Made by a program: the position numbers and the translations under genes. This document shows, piece after piece, positions 1-10,970 of a stretch of DNA of 64,000 bases (the stretch's first letter is position 1; every line of letters starts with the position of its first letter). Below the pieces are notes generated by a model that made no database searches, was not told the DNA's origin, and saw nothing but the letters and a program-made list of their open reading frames with translations. Source of the DNA: Takashimella koratensis (taxonomy: Eukaryota; Basidiomycota; Tremellomycetes; Trichosporonales; Tetragoniomycetaceae). The DNA is taken from the NCBI GenBank assembly GCA_003116875.1, contig BCKT01000003.1:747143-811142 (forward strand), given 5' to 3'.

Positions 1-2
1 TG

Positions 3-300
3 ATTGGCAAGCTTGATGCTGACATTAGTCAGCCTGGGCGCGGCGTCGGCTTCGCAAAGCGCGATCTCCTCGGTCTCGGCGATATCGCCAACGGGCTTGG
101 ACTCGGGACAGGTACTGGCGAGATCCTCAGCTCGGAAGGCGGTCTCTTGTCTACCGGTGGCTTGTTGAACAGCGTTCCTCTCGTCTCGGACACTGTGAAT
201 GCGTTGGTGAGTGCGCACACGAGCTGGGTGGTTGAACGTGCTCGGGTTTGGCCGAATACCTAGCTGACATTGAACATAGCTCGGTGATACCACCTCGTGA
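3..300 (+). CDS. 3' end of an unidentified gene (partial)
   Basis: An open frame enters from the left edge and runs through glycine/leucine-rich sequence (LLGLGDIANGLGLGTGTGE) to a GTGAGT donor at 207. An acceptor (CATAG) ends at 279, giving a 73-nt phase-0 intron with a CTGAC branch site. The last exon, 280-300, adds LGDTTS and a stop. The upstream part lies outside the window, so no family can be assigned. The low-complexity Gly/Leu/Ser tail suggests a secreted or surface protein, but this is only a guess. Confidence 0.55.
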
Positions 301-3300
301 TCGCCATACCCTTGTGACTTGCTTTGCATCCACACCGGCCCGCTAAGGATGCTTTCAGCGCAGGCCTGCTGATTCTTTCCCCCGGCCTCATCCACATCCC
401 CGCTCGCCTCGTCCGCCTCGTCCAAGCGCTACACATACACCCGGGCCGACCCCACATCATTCCTCATTTCACATTCATGCATCTGACCCCGCTGCGCATG
501 GAGACATCAGCTGCTTCCACGGCCCACTTGAACATACCTTGACGACCTCGCTCAATACCTCGCTAGCTCTTTCCCCCCTTCTGTGCCTCTCTATCTCCGT
601 GCCACATCTTAGTTTCATGATGGATGGATATTTTCATTTTGATCATTCCCTCCCGGCACAGGTACCGTCACGAGACCGATCGACCCCCGTCTCCTCGGTC
701 GGTGGAGACAGACGACCGAGGGGAGGGTAGCGTGGCCGTCGGTGTCGAGGCGTTGCAGAAGGCATGAGGGAGAAGAGGAGGGAGGCCAGGCCTGGTCCTG
801 AATGGATCCGGTTAAGCACGCGCCCGAGATGTAAGTGGGCGCGTGACCAGTCAAGGGCGAGGAGCCATTCCTTTGCGCCCGCCCTGAGGTTTGTTCTTCC
901 CCACAAAAAAGAAAAGCTGGCCGCCATGGCAACGATCAATGATCATGCCGTCTAATTACCCGTGGACGATGACAGATCCATGCGTGGTCATGCGTGAAGA
1001 GTGAAGAGTGGCGAGGGATGAGGCACTGGGTAGGGGGGTTGGTCGCCCCTGGCCCTTGATCTATGGTGGGTGCGGGCTCTGGAGAGATAGGTCAAGAGAG
1101 GCCTTGGAGAGCGAGAGAGCAGGAAAGAGATCTCAATCTTGGGCTAGTCAGTTCCTTTACGCTATGGTAAAGTGCTCTCGTGCAGCAGCAGCCATTGGCG
1201 GACATTTTGGGACATGACGGTACGGTACGAGTACCCGTGTCCACCCTGAGGGCCGGTCTCTGGAGCACGCAAAGGGATTGATTGGTTGGCCGGTGGATTG
1301 CACACGACAGAGACAGGGCAGCGACGAGATTTGGTGACCCCCGATAGACCGAGGCCCCGTGGGTCACACGCCGCCACTGCGTCACTTGGTCATGTCCTAG
1401 CCAGCCAGTCACTAATCTCCCTCCCCTCTGGCCCTGCTCCATTCCACAGTCCGCAGGGTCCTGGTTATTCATTCGGCGCTACCGTCCTTCCGTCCTTGCC
1501 TCTTGCCGTATGCACATCGCTGCATTGTCCGGAGCGAGCTATTGGTAACGTCAAACGTAAACAGCTAGACCAGGTCGAGCTCGGGGTTGGCTTGGAGCCT
1601 GGGTCGACGGGCCATGGCCCATGGTCTGCGTGAGGAGGGGAGGAGGGGAGGAGGGAAGAGAAGCGGCCGCGGCCGTCTAGTACCGCCGAGTGCGAGCCAA
1701 GCCGAGCCGAGCCGGAGAAGCGCGGGTGGAGGGTCAAGGGCGCTTGGATCGTGGGAAACCGCAGGAAGGGAGGGGTACAGGCGGGCAGGAATGATTAGCT
1801 GCAAAGCGCTGTAATCTAGCAATCAGACAGGCAATCAGGCAATCCTACTACCTCCTGGCTATCCTGACCCACCCTACCATCCCCCTCCTACCCATCTTAT
1901 CCTACCATCCTGAAGATCGCTGCTTGTTCCATCGCCCTGTCTCTGTTCTTCTCCGCCTTCTCACTCGCCCGACCCGATACCATTGCTCCCTCGCCCATCA
2001 TCGCGCCTCGAAAAAGCGCCCACATCCATACAGAGCGCCTTGGTCGAAGACGTGCGACTCCCACTGCCCCCTGCCTCCTCTCTCATCACAGGAACCAAAT
2101 AACCCTCTCCTCTCAACCTCTCCACCTCTCGTCCCCCTCCTCGCACCCTTTCCCATCTCCCACCGCCCAAACCCATTCATACCCATTGTATTCCCAGCCG
2201 CAACCATTTCCTCACCCCAACCCACCTCGTACGCTACCCCGCACAGCAACGCAGCAACGCACCTACGCACCTACGACGACCGACGACCATTTCCATCATC
2301 GTCACCCGCCCACCCCGTCGTCACAATTAACCACCCACCCACCATCGACCATTGACCGTGCCCCCCTGCCCTGCCGCGGTGCCTTCCGACCCACTCCTAT
2401 TCCTGCACATTCGTGATCCTCCTCCCCTGCCTTCTCAGCCTACCCCGTACCGGATAAGCCAGATTACCCAGCACTTACGTCGTGACCCCCGACGTCCCCC
2501 CTTGCCCTGTCCCCCACCCTTCTCCTCTCCCCCTTCTCCGACCCCACCTCCACCAGGATCTCTCGTACAGGTCGAATCTGTCCGAGCCAAGTCGACATCC
2601 CATACCTCATCCCTACCCTACCACCCATCCCACCCCCCCCCCCCCCCCCCCCCCCCCCCCTCTCGACGCCTTCCGCGGGGACACAAAACGACGGCGACAT
2701 TTTCCTTGCTCGCCGACACCTCTCACGTCAAAGGAGGAACCATCCGACGACACAAAACTCTCACCCCATCCCACCCTCCCTGCTTACCCCTCTTTTCATC
2801 ATCGACGCTAGCTTGCTAGCAGGACCTCACTCTGTTCACTTCTACCGCTTCTCGACCCCTGATCCTTGTGCCTTCTCTCCAACCCTCCTCCCTCTTACCC
2901 CTTTACAACTGTTACATTTCGTGAGGGTTCGTCACTTCACTTTGCTTCCAAGGTTTTGAGTTCCTCATTCGTGCGACGCTCCCTCTCACCCTCCTCGCTC
3001 TCGCTCTCACTCTCCGCCCACCTGATCGCCCACCTCTCACTGGTACCAGTCCAACATCGCATCGGCTCCATTTTGGGCACTGGTTTACGACGACTGGAAG
3101 CGCTGGCTCACTGGCAGGATTACCAAGCAACAAGCTTCAATCCGATAGACCGTCCACCCGCCCGTCTGCATGCCTGACCCAAGATCTGTACGTCCCACCT
3201 CCCCGCTTGCCATCTGCCCATTCGCTACTGACCAGCCTTCCACCTATCATCTTGCAGACAACCTTTCGAGTCGGAATATCAGCAAGCAGTCCCGCGCAAA

Positions 3301-3426
3301 CCTTGTCCGATCCGTGGGCATATCATCGCATCTCAGCCAGCATCTCACAAGACTTCTGAACTGGCTCATTCACAAGTAAGCGGCCGTCACCGACATCCTT
3401 CAAATCGCTTCAAACAACTTGCAATC
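301..3426. other. Gene-free interval; long pyrimidine-rich leader of the phosphatase gene
   Basis: No convincing coding frame is seen on either strand. From about 1,850 to 3,420 the plus strand is strongly C/T-rich with few ATGs, typical of long basidiomycete promoter and 5' UTR regions. It leads straight into the gene starting at 3427. A 5' UTR intron is possible around 3180-3260 but cannot be fixed by eye. The first part, 301-1,800, should hold the terminator of the preceding gene; nothing distinct is seen there. Confidence 0.5.
2633..2660 (+). repeat. Poly-C tract, 28 nt
   Basis: An uninterrupted run of 28 C lies inside the pyrimidine-rich leader, about 770 nt upstream of the ATG at 3427. 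It is the longest of several C/G homopolymers in the window. Its exact length may be affected by sequencing error. Confidence 0.9.
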
Positions 3427-6400
3427 ATGCTCACGCTCTTGAACCCTTCTTTCCGGAACGTAGTGTCTGTCGTTCTGCCATTACCTCCTCCTTCACCTCC
3501 GAGCTTTGCTGCGTCCGAGCCACCTTCACTCGCATCTTCGCCCTCGCCTTCCTCTGCACGACTTCGCTCTCGACCATGTACTCCACCGATACAACCCGCG
3601 GCCGCCTCCCTCCGACCGCACTTATACCCTGTTCAAACCATCTCTGCCCCGCCTACACCGGTAACTACAACCCACCTGATCCCTCTATCGCAAGGAATGG
3701 AGAGATGTCGATCGTCCGAGGCGGTCCTCGGCCGGCCTGTTCAACTGGACGAGCGCGATCGGGCCCGAGAGCGCCACACTGAACCCGATAGGAGCGGGAG
3801 AACCCGACAACCCAAACCGCTCCTGTTTGCGCCGATGCCTCGCGACCCGAGCGAGCCGGCGCTCAGCAGGCATGCGAGTGCCGACCGCGCCCGGGAATGG
3901 GCGAGTCGGATGGAGAAGACGGCGTCCAAGGACGGAGGCGATGCGATGGATATTGACGAGGTTGTAGCCGAGGTCCATGTCCCGAGTGTCGACGAGGCGA
4001 TCGTGCATGGTATGCCGAAGTGGGGGTACGACGATGAGCGACCAGAAGTTCGGCCGGGAGTAAGGCTGGTGGGAATGGAGGAGGTGAGCAAACCTTATTG
4101 TGCTGCGCAGGGATTGAAGAGATGAAAGGTTTCTGGATTTGACTAACCTTTTTCACAGCTTCCAGCTCTGATAGAACGACATTCGCTCACCGACACTCCG
4201 AGTCAGCTTCTGTTCCCCTGGCTGCATGGGATCAGCGACGATGGTCTCAAAGGCAGGGAGATGGCATCGTTCTTCGGGTATGTCCGGAAATCCCACGGTT
4301 ACCGTTTAAGCTTTACGTCTGCTGACGTTAGAATCAGATACGCGGCACCTTTCGAGCCACCACCTTACCGAGGACTGTGCCTCATGCTGGCCCCTTCTTA
4401 CGTTCCCGGAACACCTGCTCGGCCGGGCAACCATCGAACCGATACCGAAGCCACGACCCTTCCTTCCTACCCTCAGCCACAGCCACAAGCTGAACACGAC
4501 CCGCTGCCACCTTCCCACCCTACGCCAATTCCGCGTGAACGATCCGAGACCATGTCGACGACGTCCGAGTCATACTCCTCCATCGCCCCAACCGACCTCA
4601 CCACCCCGTCCTTGTCCGAGAGTAAATTCCCCACCCCGGACTCTCCGAGCACTTCGAGCTCGCTCTCGATGCCGGAGACACCTGCCACTCCCGAGGGACA
4701 CGACTCGGCTCTGCCAGGCGACGTCGCCATGCACCCTTTGGAGTCAAAAAGGGTGTCTCCAAAGGCCAAGGAGCAAGGTCTCGACCATGCCAACGGCCCG
4801 CTGCCTTGCGAGATGCCCGACTCTTCGGTCGAGTGTAGCTCGGAAGAAGGCAGTTACGTGACGGACGAAGATTCGAGGCCGTCTTGTATCCTTCTCAACG
4901 CCCTTCACGCGCTCGACGTCTTTGACTTGAGGTACAACCACCAACCCAGGTTCCGCCCAGCTCGACTGCCGCAGCAGATCAACCTGCGTAATCTGCATAT
5001 CCAGCAAATTAAATACGCCTCGGTCTCGGATCTGATCGTGTACGCGAAACACGGGGTAGGGCCTGGAGTGTTGGAGATTGCGGGCATGATTGCGGAGGCA
5101 CAGGAAACTCTCTACAATGAGAGAATGGACGAGTTTTACCGTCACATGAATCATCGAGGGAGAGGGGAGGGTATCGATCGGCCGGTCCGATACGGCGTCT
5201 GGGTTGTCGTTGGTGAGTACTCTCAGCTAAATAGCAGTGTGATGTTGATGGAGCTAACACACTTGACAGAGCCATTCGCAAGGATTGAAAAGTTCTGCCC
5301 GCAGCTGGTCAACATTGACTCTCTGGGTAACCTGACCGGCAACTCGACCAAAGTCGACTTGTTCGAGCGAGAAGCTTTCGAGAGCCGAGCAATGACTCGA
5401 GGTAGCGAAGTAGTGGAGAACTTTTGGGTCGGCAACGACTGCGATGTCCCCGGTGGTGCGGATGACGGAGCTGGCAGTAAAGTCACCTTTGACCTCTGCG
5501 TTCGAGCCTCCGAGTGCTGCGAGATGCCGTCGGCTTCCACTTTGACTGCGGCGTACAGACAACTCGTACAACTGAGCCAACCTCGGCCGACAGAACCCCA
5601 GTGGACGGCATCACCTGCGACACTTGCCCTGCGCAACTTGTTATCGCCGTCACAGCCGACAACACCGTCCTCGTTGACGCCAGTGCCCTCCACGACAGGC
5701 CTCGAGCTGAGCAGTGGCAGCAGCAAGCGTGTCGCCTCGCCCTCTCCCGACTCGGCGCGGCAGCAGCCCCGACCCCGATCTGAGGGGGAGGGAGTGGCCG
5801 AATACGTCTCGCTCGAGTGCTCAGGCTCGTGCCGTACCATCACGGGCCAAATGCGGAGCCTCGCAGCGATGACGGAGCGAGTAGTCGATCTCGTCTACTT
5901 CCTACGCAAGATTGTCGAGGGTCGTGACAAGACGGGTATCAAGCGACGTGTCCTCGTTCATTGCCAAGACGGGTACACCGAGTCAAGCATCCTCGTGCTC
6001 AGCTTTATCATGGCGTCACTCTCGATTTCACTGCCCGAGGCGTACCTACATCTGCAGAATACCGCGAAACGGTCATTCTTCTTGTACCCGAGTGACAAGC
6101 CGCTTCTGCGCCGGATCGAGGCGAGGCTGTTGGCTGATAGGCGAGAACGAGCGATCAAGACGGTCCGATCCAACCCAACTATCTCGTCGTTCTCATTCAC
6201 CCCTGCCTCGGGACCCTCGGCCGCGAACTCTTCCGCGACCTCGCCCACCAGCGCCGGTTCGAGCGGGAGTGCTAGTGCTGGCCCAAGCCCCAGTTCGGGA
6301 TCCAAGTGGCGCCCATGGCCGTTCAGCTCGTCTGCGCGCGACTCCGGCGCCAGCTTGAGCCTCGGCCTAGACGCTCAGAGGAAGAAAGACGCAGCATCAG

Positions 6401-7721
6401 AAGTCGTCGATACTGCCAGGAAAGTATTGGTCGAAGAAGGTGACGGACCAAGTGAACGTCTCTTGCAGTGTAAAGTCTGGTTTGACGATAAAAGGTTTGA
6501 TGGGTTCCCAAGTCGGATCTTGCCTTTCCTATACCTCGGCAACCTGTGAGTGGATCAGCGACAAGACAGATTCAGCCTGCTGCTGTATCTTTGGCGACCA
6601 TTGGCTTGAGAGAAGACGGCGGGCTGACTTTGGGGCCAGGGAACACGCGGGTAACGCCGCCATGCTCCATGCGCTCGATATTACGCACGTCGTCAGCGTG
6701 GGCGAAAATTTGATCGATTGCCCAGACGATACGGACCCAATGTACGGCTTTGTCGGTCCCAACACGCTCGCTGCCGAGTTCAGGTCCGGCAAAATCCAAG
6801 TGTGAGTAGTAGTTTACAGCCGGAAAGACTGTGGGAGACACTCATCTTGACATGAGCTGATTCATTTCCTGTGGTAAAGGCTTGATCTGGCGGATATCAG
6901 GGATGACGGGAACGATCCGTTGAGACCTATGATCGCTCGAGCGTGTGCTTGGATCGAGAAAGCAAGACTCAACGGAGGGACGGTGCTCGTCCATTGTGTG
7001 AGTAGGCTGGGAACATGTTGAGTGGTGTAGATGAGGCCAGGCTGGAGTAGGGCAGTTGGTGGACTGTTGCTAACAGGTGATTGTTGGGTGATGTCTCGAA
7101 TAGCGCGTTGGGGTTTCGAGGAGCGCAAGCATTGTGGTGAGTTGGACATTGGCCGGGTCGAAGTAAATAGCAGGATACAGCTGACCAGAGGTCCCCCCGC
7201 AGATCGCCTATCTCATGCAACACCAGAACATGGCGTTGATGGATGCGTACCTGTTCACGCGCGCGCGTCGACTCAATGGTGAGTGATCATCATCTCTTCT
7301 ACACCACCAATAGCGATGCGCCATGTGCTCCAGATCTGACTACAATTGCTAATACCGACACTTGCAGTGCTCATCCAGCCCAACCTGCGATTCTTCCACG
7401 AGCTGTTCGGCTGGGAAGTCGAGCTCGCACGCAAGGCCGACGAGGATGTCGATATACGCCGCCAAGAAGCCGACGCCGCGGGCGTGAGGGACCTAGCAGC
7501 GCTCTCACTGATCGACGCGACAAGAAGGCGACCTATGTATTCGTGGCCTGCATTCTGCAGAGATGTGGTAAGTGGTTGTGATGGTGAACAATCAGGCATA
7601 CCACAGGCTTGGTATCTGTTGTTGATCTTTTGACTCCTGATCGATGATCACTGGTCGCTGACGGACGCTTTTCATTTTTTGCCAATAGCACTGCTTGAAC
7701 CGGAGGTTCCTCTGCAATTAA
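3427..7721 (+). CDS. PPS1: Pps1-like dual-specificity protein phosphatase with tandem phosphatase domains
   Basis: Ten exons: 3427-4083, 4159-4277, 4338-5212, 5270-6545, 6640-6801, 6880-6997, 7104-7136, 7203-7278, 7368-7567, 7689-7721. Together they encode 1,182 residues in consistent phase. Residues 1-219 are Pro/Ser-rich and probably disordered. The conserved part begins LPALIERHSLTDTP and continues with segments typical of fungal Pps1 (ALHALDVFDLRYNHQPRFRP, INLRNLHIQQIKYASVSDL). A first phosphatase-like domain carries HCQDGYTESS around Cys782, where the CX5R arginine is Glu. The second domain carries an intact HCRVGVSRS, with Cys1069 and Arg1075. Yeast Pps1 acts in cell-cycle and S-phase control and on phosphotyrosine/phosphothreonine substrates; the same role is inferred here. 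The protein is longer than budding-yeast Pps1 because of low-complexity insertions. The start is the first ATG of the open frame, in a good context (caatcATG). Confidence 0.85.
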
Positions 7722-10700
7722 CCCGCGGCACCGAGTCGGTCGATCCGGTCAGTCGCCACGACGATCAAGGGAGGTGAGGGAAGGGGAGAAGGGAGGTGTC
7801 GACGAGAGGGGGTGTCGACGACCAGGACAGCCAAGAGGCTGATCGAGGAGGGAGTGTGCAAGTGTTGTGGAACCGAATAAGATTTACGATAAACGTGAAA
7901 CGCCAACGAAAAGCCCAATATACGCCGGCTCGCTTCCTTCTCTCCGCCAGCCGACCGCCAAAAAAAAAACCACCCCGGAAAAATCAAGGAAGATAAGGGA
8001 AGGAATGAGGGAAGAAGAGGGCGGAGAAAGAGCGGAATCTATACGCCTTGGCGATGGCTGGACCACTACCCGACGCCATCGACTCTGCCCAGGTTGAACA
8101 GTGTACGTGGGGAGTCAACAAACGCCCGCTCAAACGCCTAGGACGCTCAGGACGCTCAGGACGCTCAGGACGCCCAGGACGCTCAGGACGCTTCAACGCC
8201 AATCGAGAACTGCGAGACTTGTAAAACGAGCTTTAGGGTTGGAAACTTGAAACTGACCACGATCGATTGAGGCGACTACGGACTTCGACCGGCTCGGTGG
8301 TCCTTGTGCCCATCCTTGTGTACCTTACGACAATGAGAAATCGAGGGCGTCTTACTTGCATACTCTTGTACTGCATATTGTATCAATCCAAAAACATGTC
8401 ACGTCGGATACCTCGATACCTCGATCACCGTTTCCGTCTTGCTGGCACCTACCTTCTTGCGCGATACCCGTTTGCCCTCTCCGCTTCGCTTTACCCGGCT
8501 TCGTCTCACTTCGACATTAGTATCTGGCGGTAATTCAACACGAGTATGAGAAAATGAGGATATGAGTCAACATATACGTAACACCCCCCCGGCGCCGTTT
8601 CGAGGAAGAAGCTACTTCTGTATCAACCCCGAGTCTCTGTATTGTTGTTGTGTGTGATACCGGTTGTGATTGTGATTAGTTAAGAATTCGTTGTGATTGT
8701 GATCAGTGATTGTGATAGCTCTAGTATCCGTTGTTTCTAGCCCTCATGCATCGATATGCGACGATCCACGTCAACTCAAGGTTGTGACCGGGCCTTACCT
8801 CTCGCACAGACCCAGCTCATCTCTCGCTACCTGACGCAACAAGCCCATCAAGTGAGATAGGTCGTCTTCTCTCTTCGTCTCCGATCCAAATTAAACCGGA
8901 TCCGAGACTCACAACTTGATACAAATCACACGCACGGTTCCGGGTGTATGTAGTGCGTCTGGACCCTTCAGTCAAGTCAGTCGAGTTGACAAGCAGAGAG
9001 TCCGTTTGGGCATTCGAGCGGGTTTGCGGATCATGAGTGCGGATCATGAGTCGAGGAACGAAAATCTATCATTCAAGTAAGAATCAGGGACATCGCCTGG
9101 TCTCTGAGTCTCTGGCCTTCCGTCGGGCCCGACCGCTGAGTCATAGTGCATACGGGCCGCGCGCCGCTGCCGCCCCGACCCGGACTCGATGGCTCACGCG
9201 GGTCAAAGGTAGGAAGGTCCCAGCCGAAGAACCGAGACGAGGGAAGCGGGAAGCCACGTTGCGAGTTTGAACCCGGCGCGACCAAAGCGCGCGTGGCGGA
9301 CACTCGAAGCTCGGAAAACGTTTGTTCAATTGCCACTCGGACCTATCTGCCTCCTCGTTACTCCCTTACCTTCGTACATGCCAAGGAGGACCTAGCGCCG
9401 GAAACATATCGGGATCTCGTGGTCACCCACGCACGGGCTCGCTGTTCTAGCCTGCGACCTGAGAACTGCGGTTCCAGATCTGTGAAGACGTAAGTGATGG
9501 GTGATGGATGATGGGTGATGCGTGGTGGCTGAGGCGTAGGTGACAAGTTTGTAGGTAGGTTGTCACCCGAATTGATCGCTGATCAGTGACCATCATTGCT
9601 GTAACGTGCGATCAATGCTTTGAATTGTCTGACGTTAGTTTGCGAAAGCGCCATGATGAGCATTGCGAGCGAGCATGCGTAGGCGATGCGTAAGCAAACG
9701 CTTGGCCACGGGCTTTGAGACATGAGAGGAAGGGTTGGGTACAGAGGGGATAGGATTCATGGTACGCAGGGAACGTGGCGTCCAACGCCCTATGGCAATG
9801 TCTTCCCGGGTTCGTAACCGATTCAGACAACGCCAAGCAGTTGACCTGGTTGCAAGGGGAAGAGGGCGTAGAGCAGAGTGAGGGGTGAGGAGGTGGGTAG
9901 TAACTGCGACCTGAGCAGGTGAAGGCGTCAATTCAAGACGATCGCATCAATACGCCATCAATGTGATACGTACAGGTTAAGAAAAGGGATGGGTTTCAAT
10001 CACACTCTCGGTAATTGTTTCAGCGCCGCCAGGTCAACGTTGATCGCGGGCAATCAGTTGGGAAATGGGCACACGCGTGGAAGGTGAGAGGTGAGCAATG
10101 AAACCAGCGGGGATCTGGATGTGCAGCGGGGTCTACGGAACTATCACAGCTACGCAGCGGGGAAGCATAAAACCCTATGTATGGGTGGAACTGTGCATGC
10201 ACGCTTACGACGGAACCGTGAGCCACAGGTGTCAGTGCCACATTGCAATGATGGCGGCGACGAGGAATGTGGACCGACAGGGTGGATGAGTACGAACGAG
10301 TACGGCAGTGATGAGCGACCCGAACTCCGGGGGGGGTGAAGCCAGCGTGACTGTGCACCATACAGGTACGAAGCACCCTCCAGGGCCACTGCGTCTAGTG
10401 CAATCGAAACCGTCGATCGCCCAAAGTAATTTGGATAAATTCATCCTTCTTTACACCCCCTCAAACCCAAGGAAAGTCTAAGTTTCCCCCCCCCCCCCCC
10501 GCGCGCCCCTGCCCCGAAGGAAAGGTTTTATTTAATTCTCCTAACCTTTCAACCCTTCAAGCGCAAACGAACAGAAAGTCCCAACTCCACCCCCTATGGA
10601 CCCCTGTGGTTCCTTCCCTGCGGCCGAATGACCCTGGCGGCCCTGGTTTCCCTTGTCCCACGCTCCGGCGTTTGGGCAGAGTTTTGGTAAAGTCTGACTT

Positions 10701-10970
10701 GGTCAAGGTTTTCGACCGCAGGGGGCAACGTTGATCCAGACCCAACTTTACGGCACTAAGAGCGCCTCTCTGCACCTGCCTCCCCTCTCCGCCCCGCCCA
10801 ACAACACTCCAGCTTTATCTAACCGGCTCGCTTGTATACTGTACTTGAGTACCCACTCTCGTCCGTAGATCACGGATCACTCTCCGCAGGCGGCGACCAA
10901 AGCTCACCCAGTGACGAGGTAGTGACACGAAATGAACCGTAAACCACTCAAATGAAACCTACTGTACTCT
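7722..10970. other. Gene-poor intergenic region
   Basis: This stretch holds only scattered short frames without family resemblance, codon coherence or splice structure. It includes a 9-bp tandem repeat (8141-8194), loose GTGATT-type repeats near 8645-8720, a duplicated GCGGATCATGAGT at about 9026-9050, GGGTGATG repeats near 9498-9530 and a C15 tract at 10486-10500. I looked for tRNA A/B boxes with a foldable T arm and found none that pair. The 3' UTR of the phosphatase gene presumably occupies the first few hundred bases. Confidence 0.5.
8141..8194 (+). repeat. Tandem repeat, 9-bp unit GGACGCTCA, about 6 copies
   Basis: Six consecutive units of GGACGCTCA are seen, the fourth with CCA for TCA and the last diverging to TTC. 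The repeat lies about 420 nt downstream of the phosphatase stop codon. On the minus strand it would read Arg-Pro-Glu repeats, but no gene context supports translation. Confidence 0.85.

Noticed and set aside
9190..9490. tRNA-like words (GTTTGAACCC, GGTTCCAGATC)
   Set aside because: The flanking bases do not pair into a T stem, and no matching A box or acceptor stem lies at the right distance.
10020..10376. 118-codon minus-strand frame in the gene-poor region
   Set aside because: His/Ser/Arg-rich, no domain, no splice partners or promoter; consistent with chance in GC-rich DNA.
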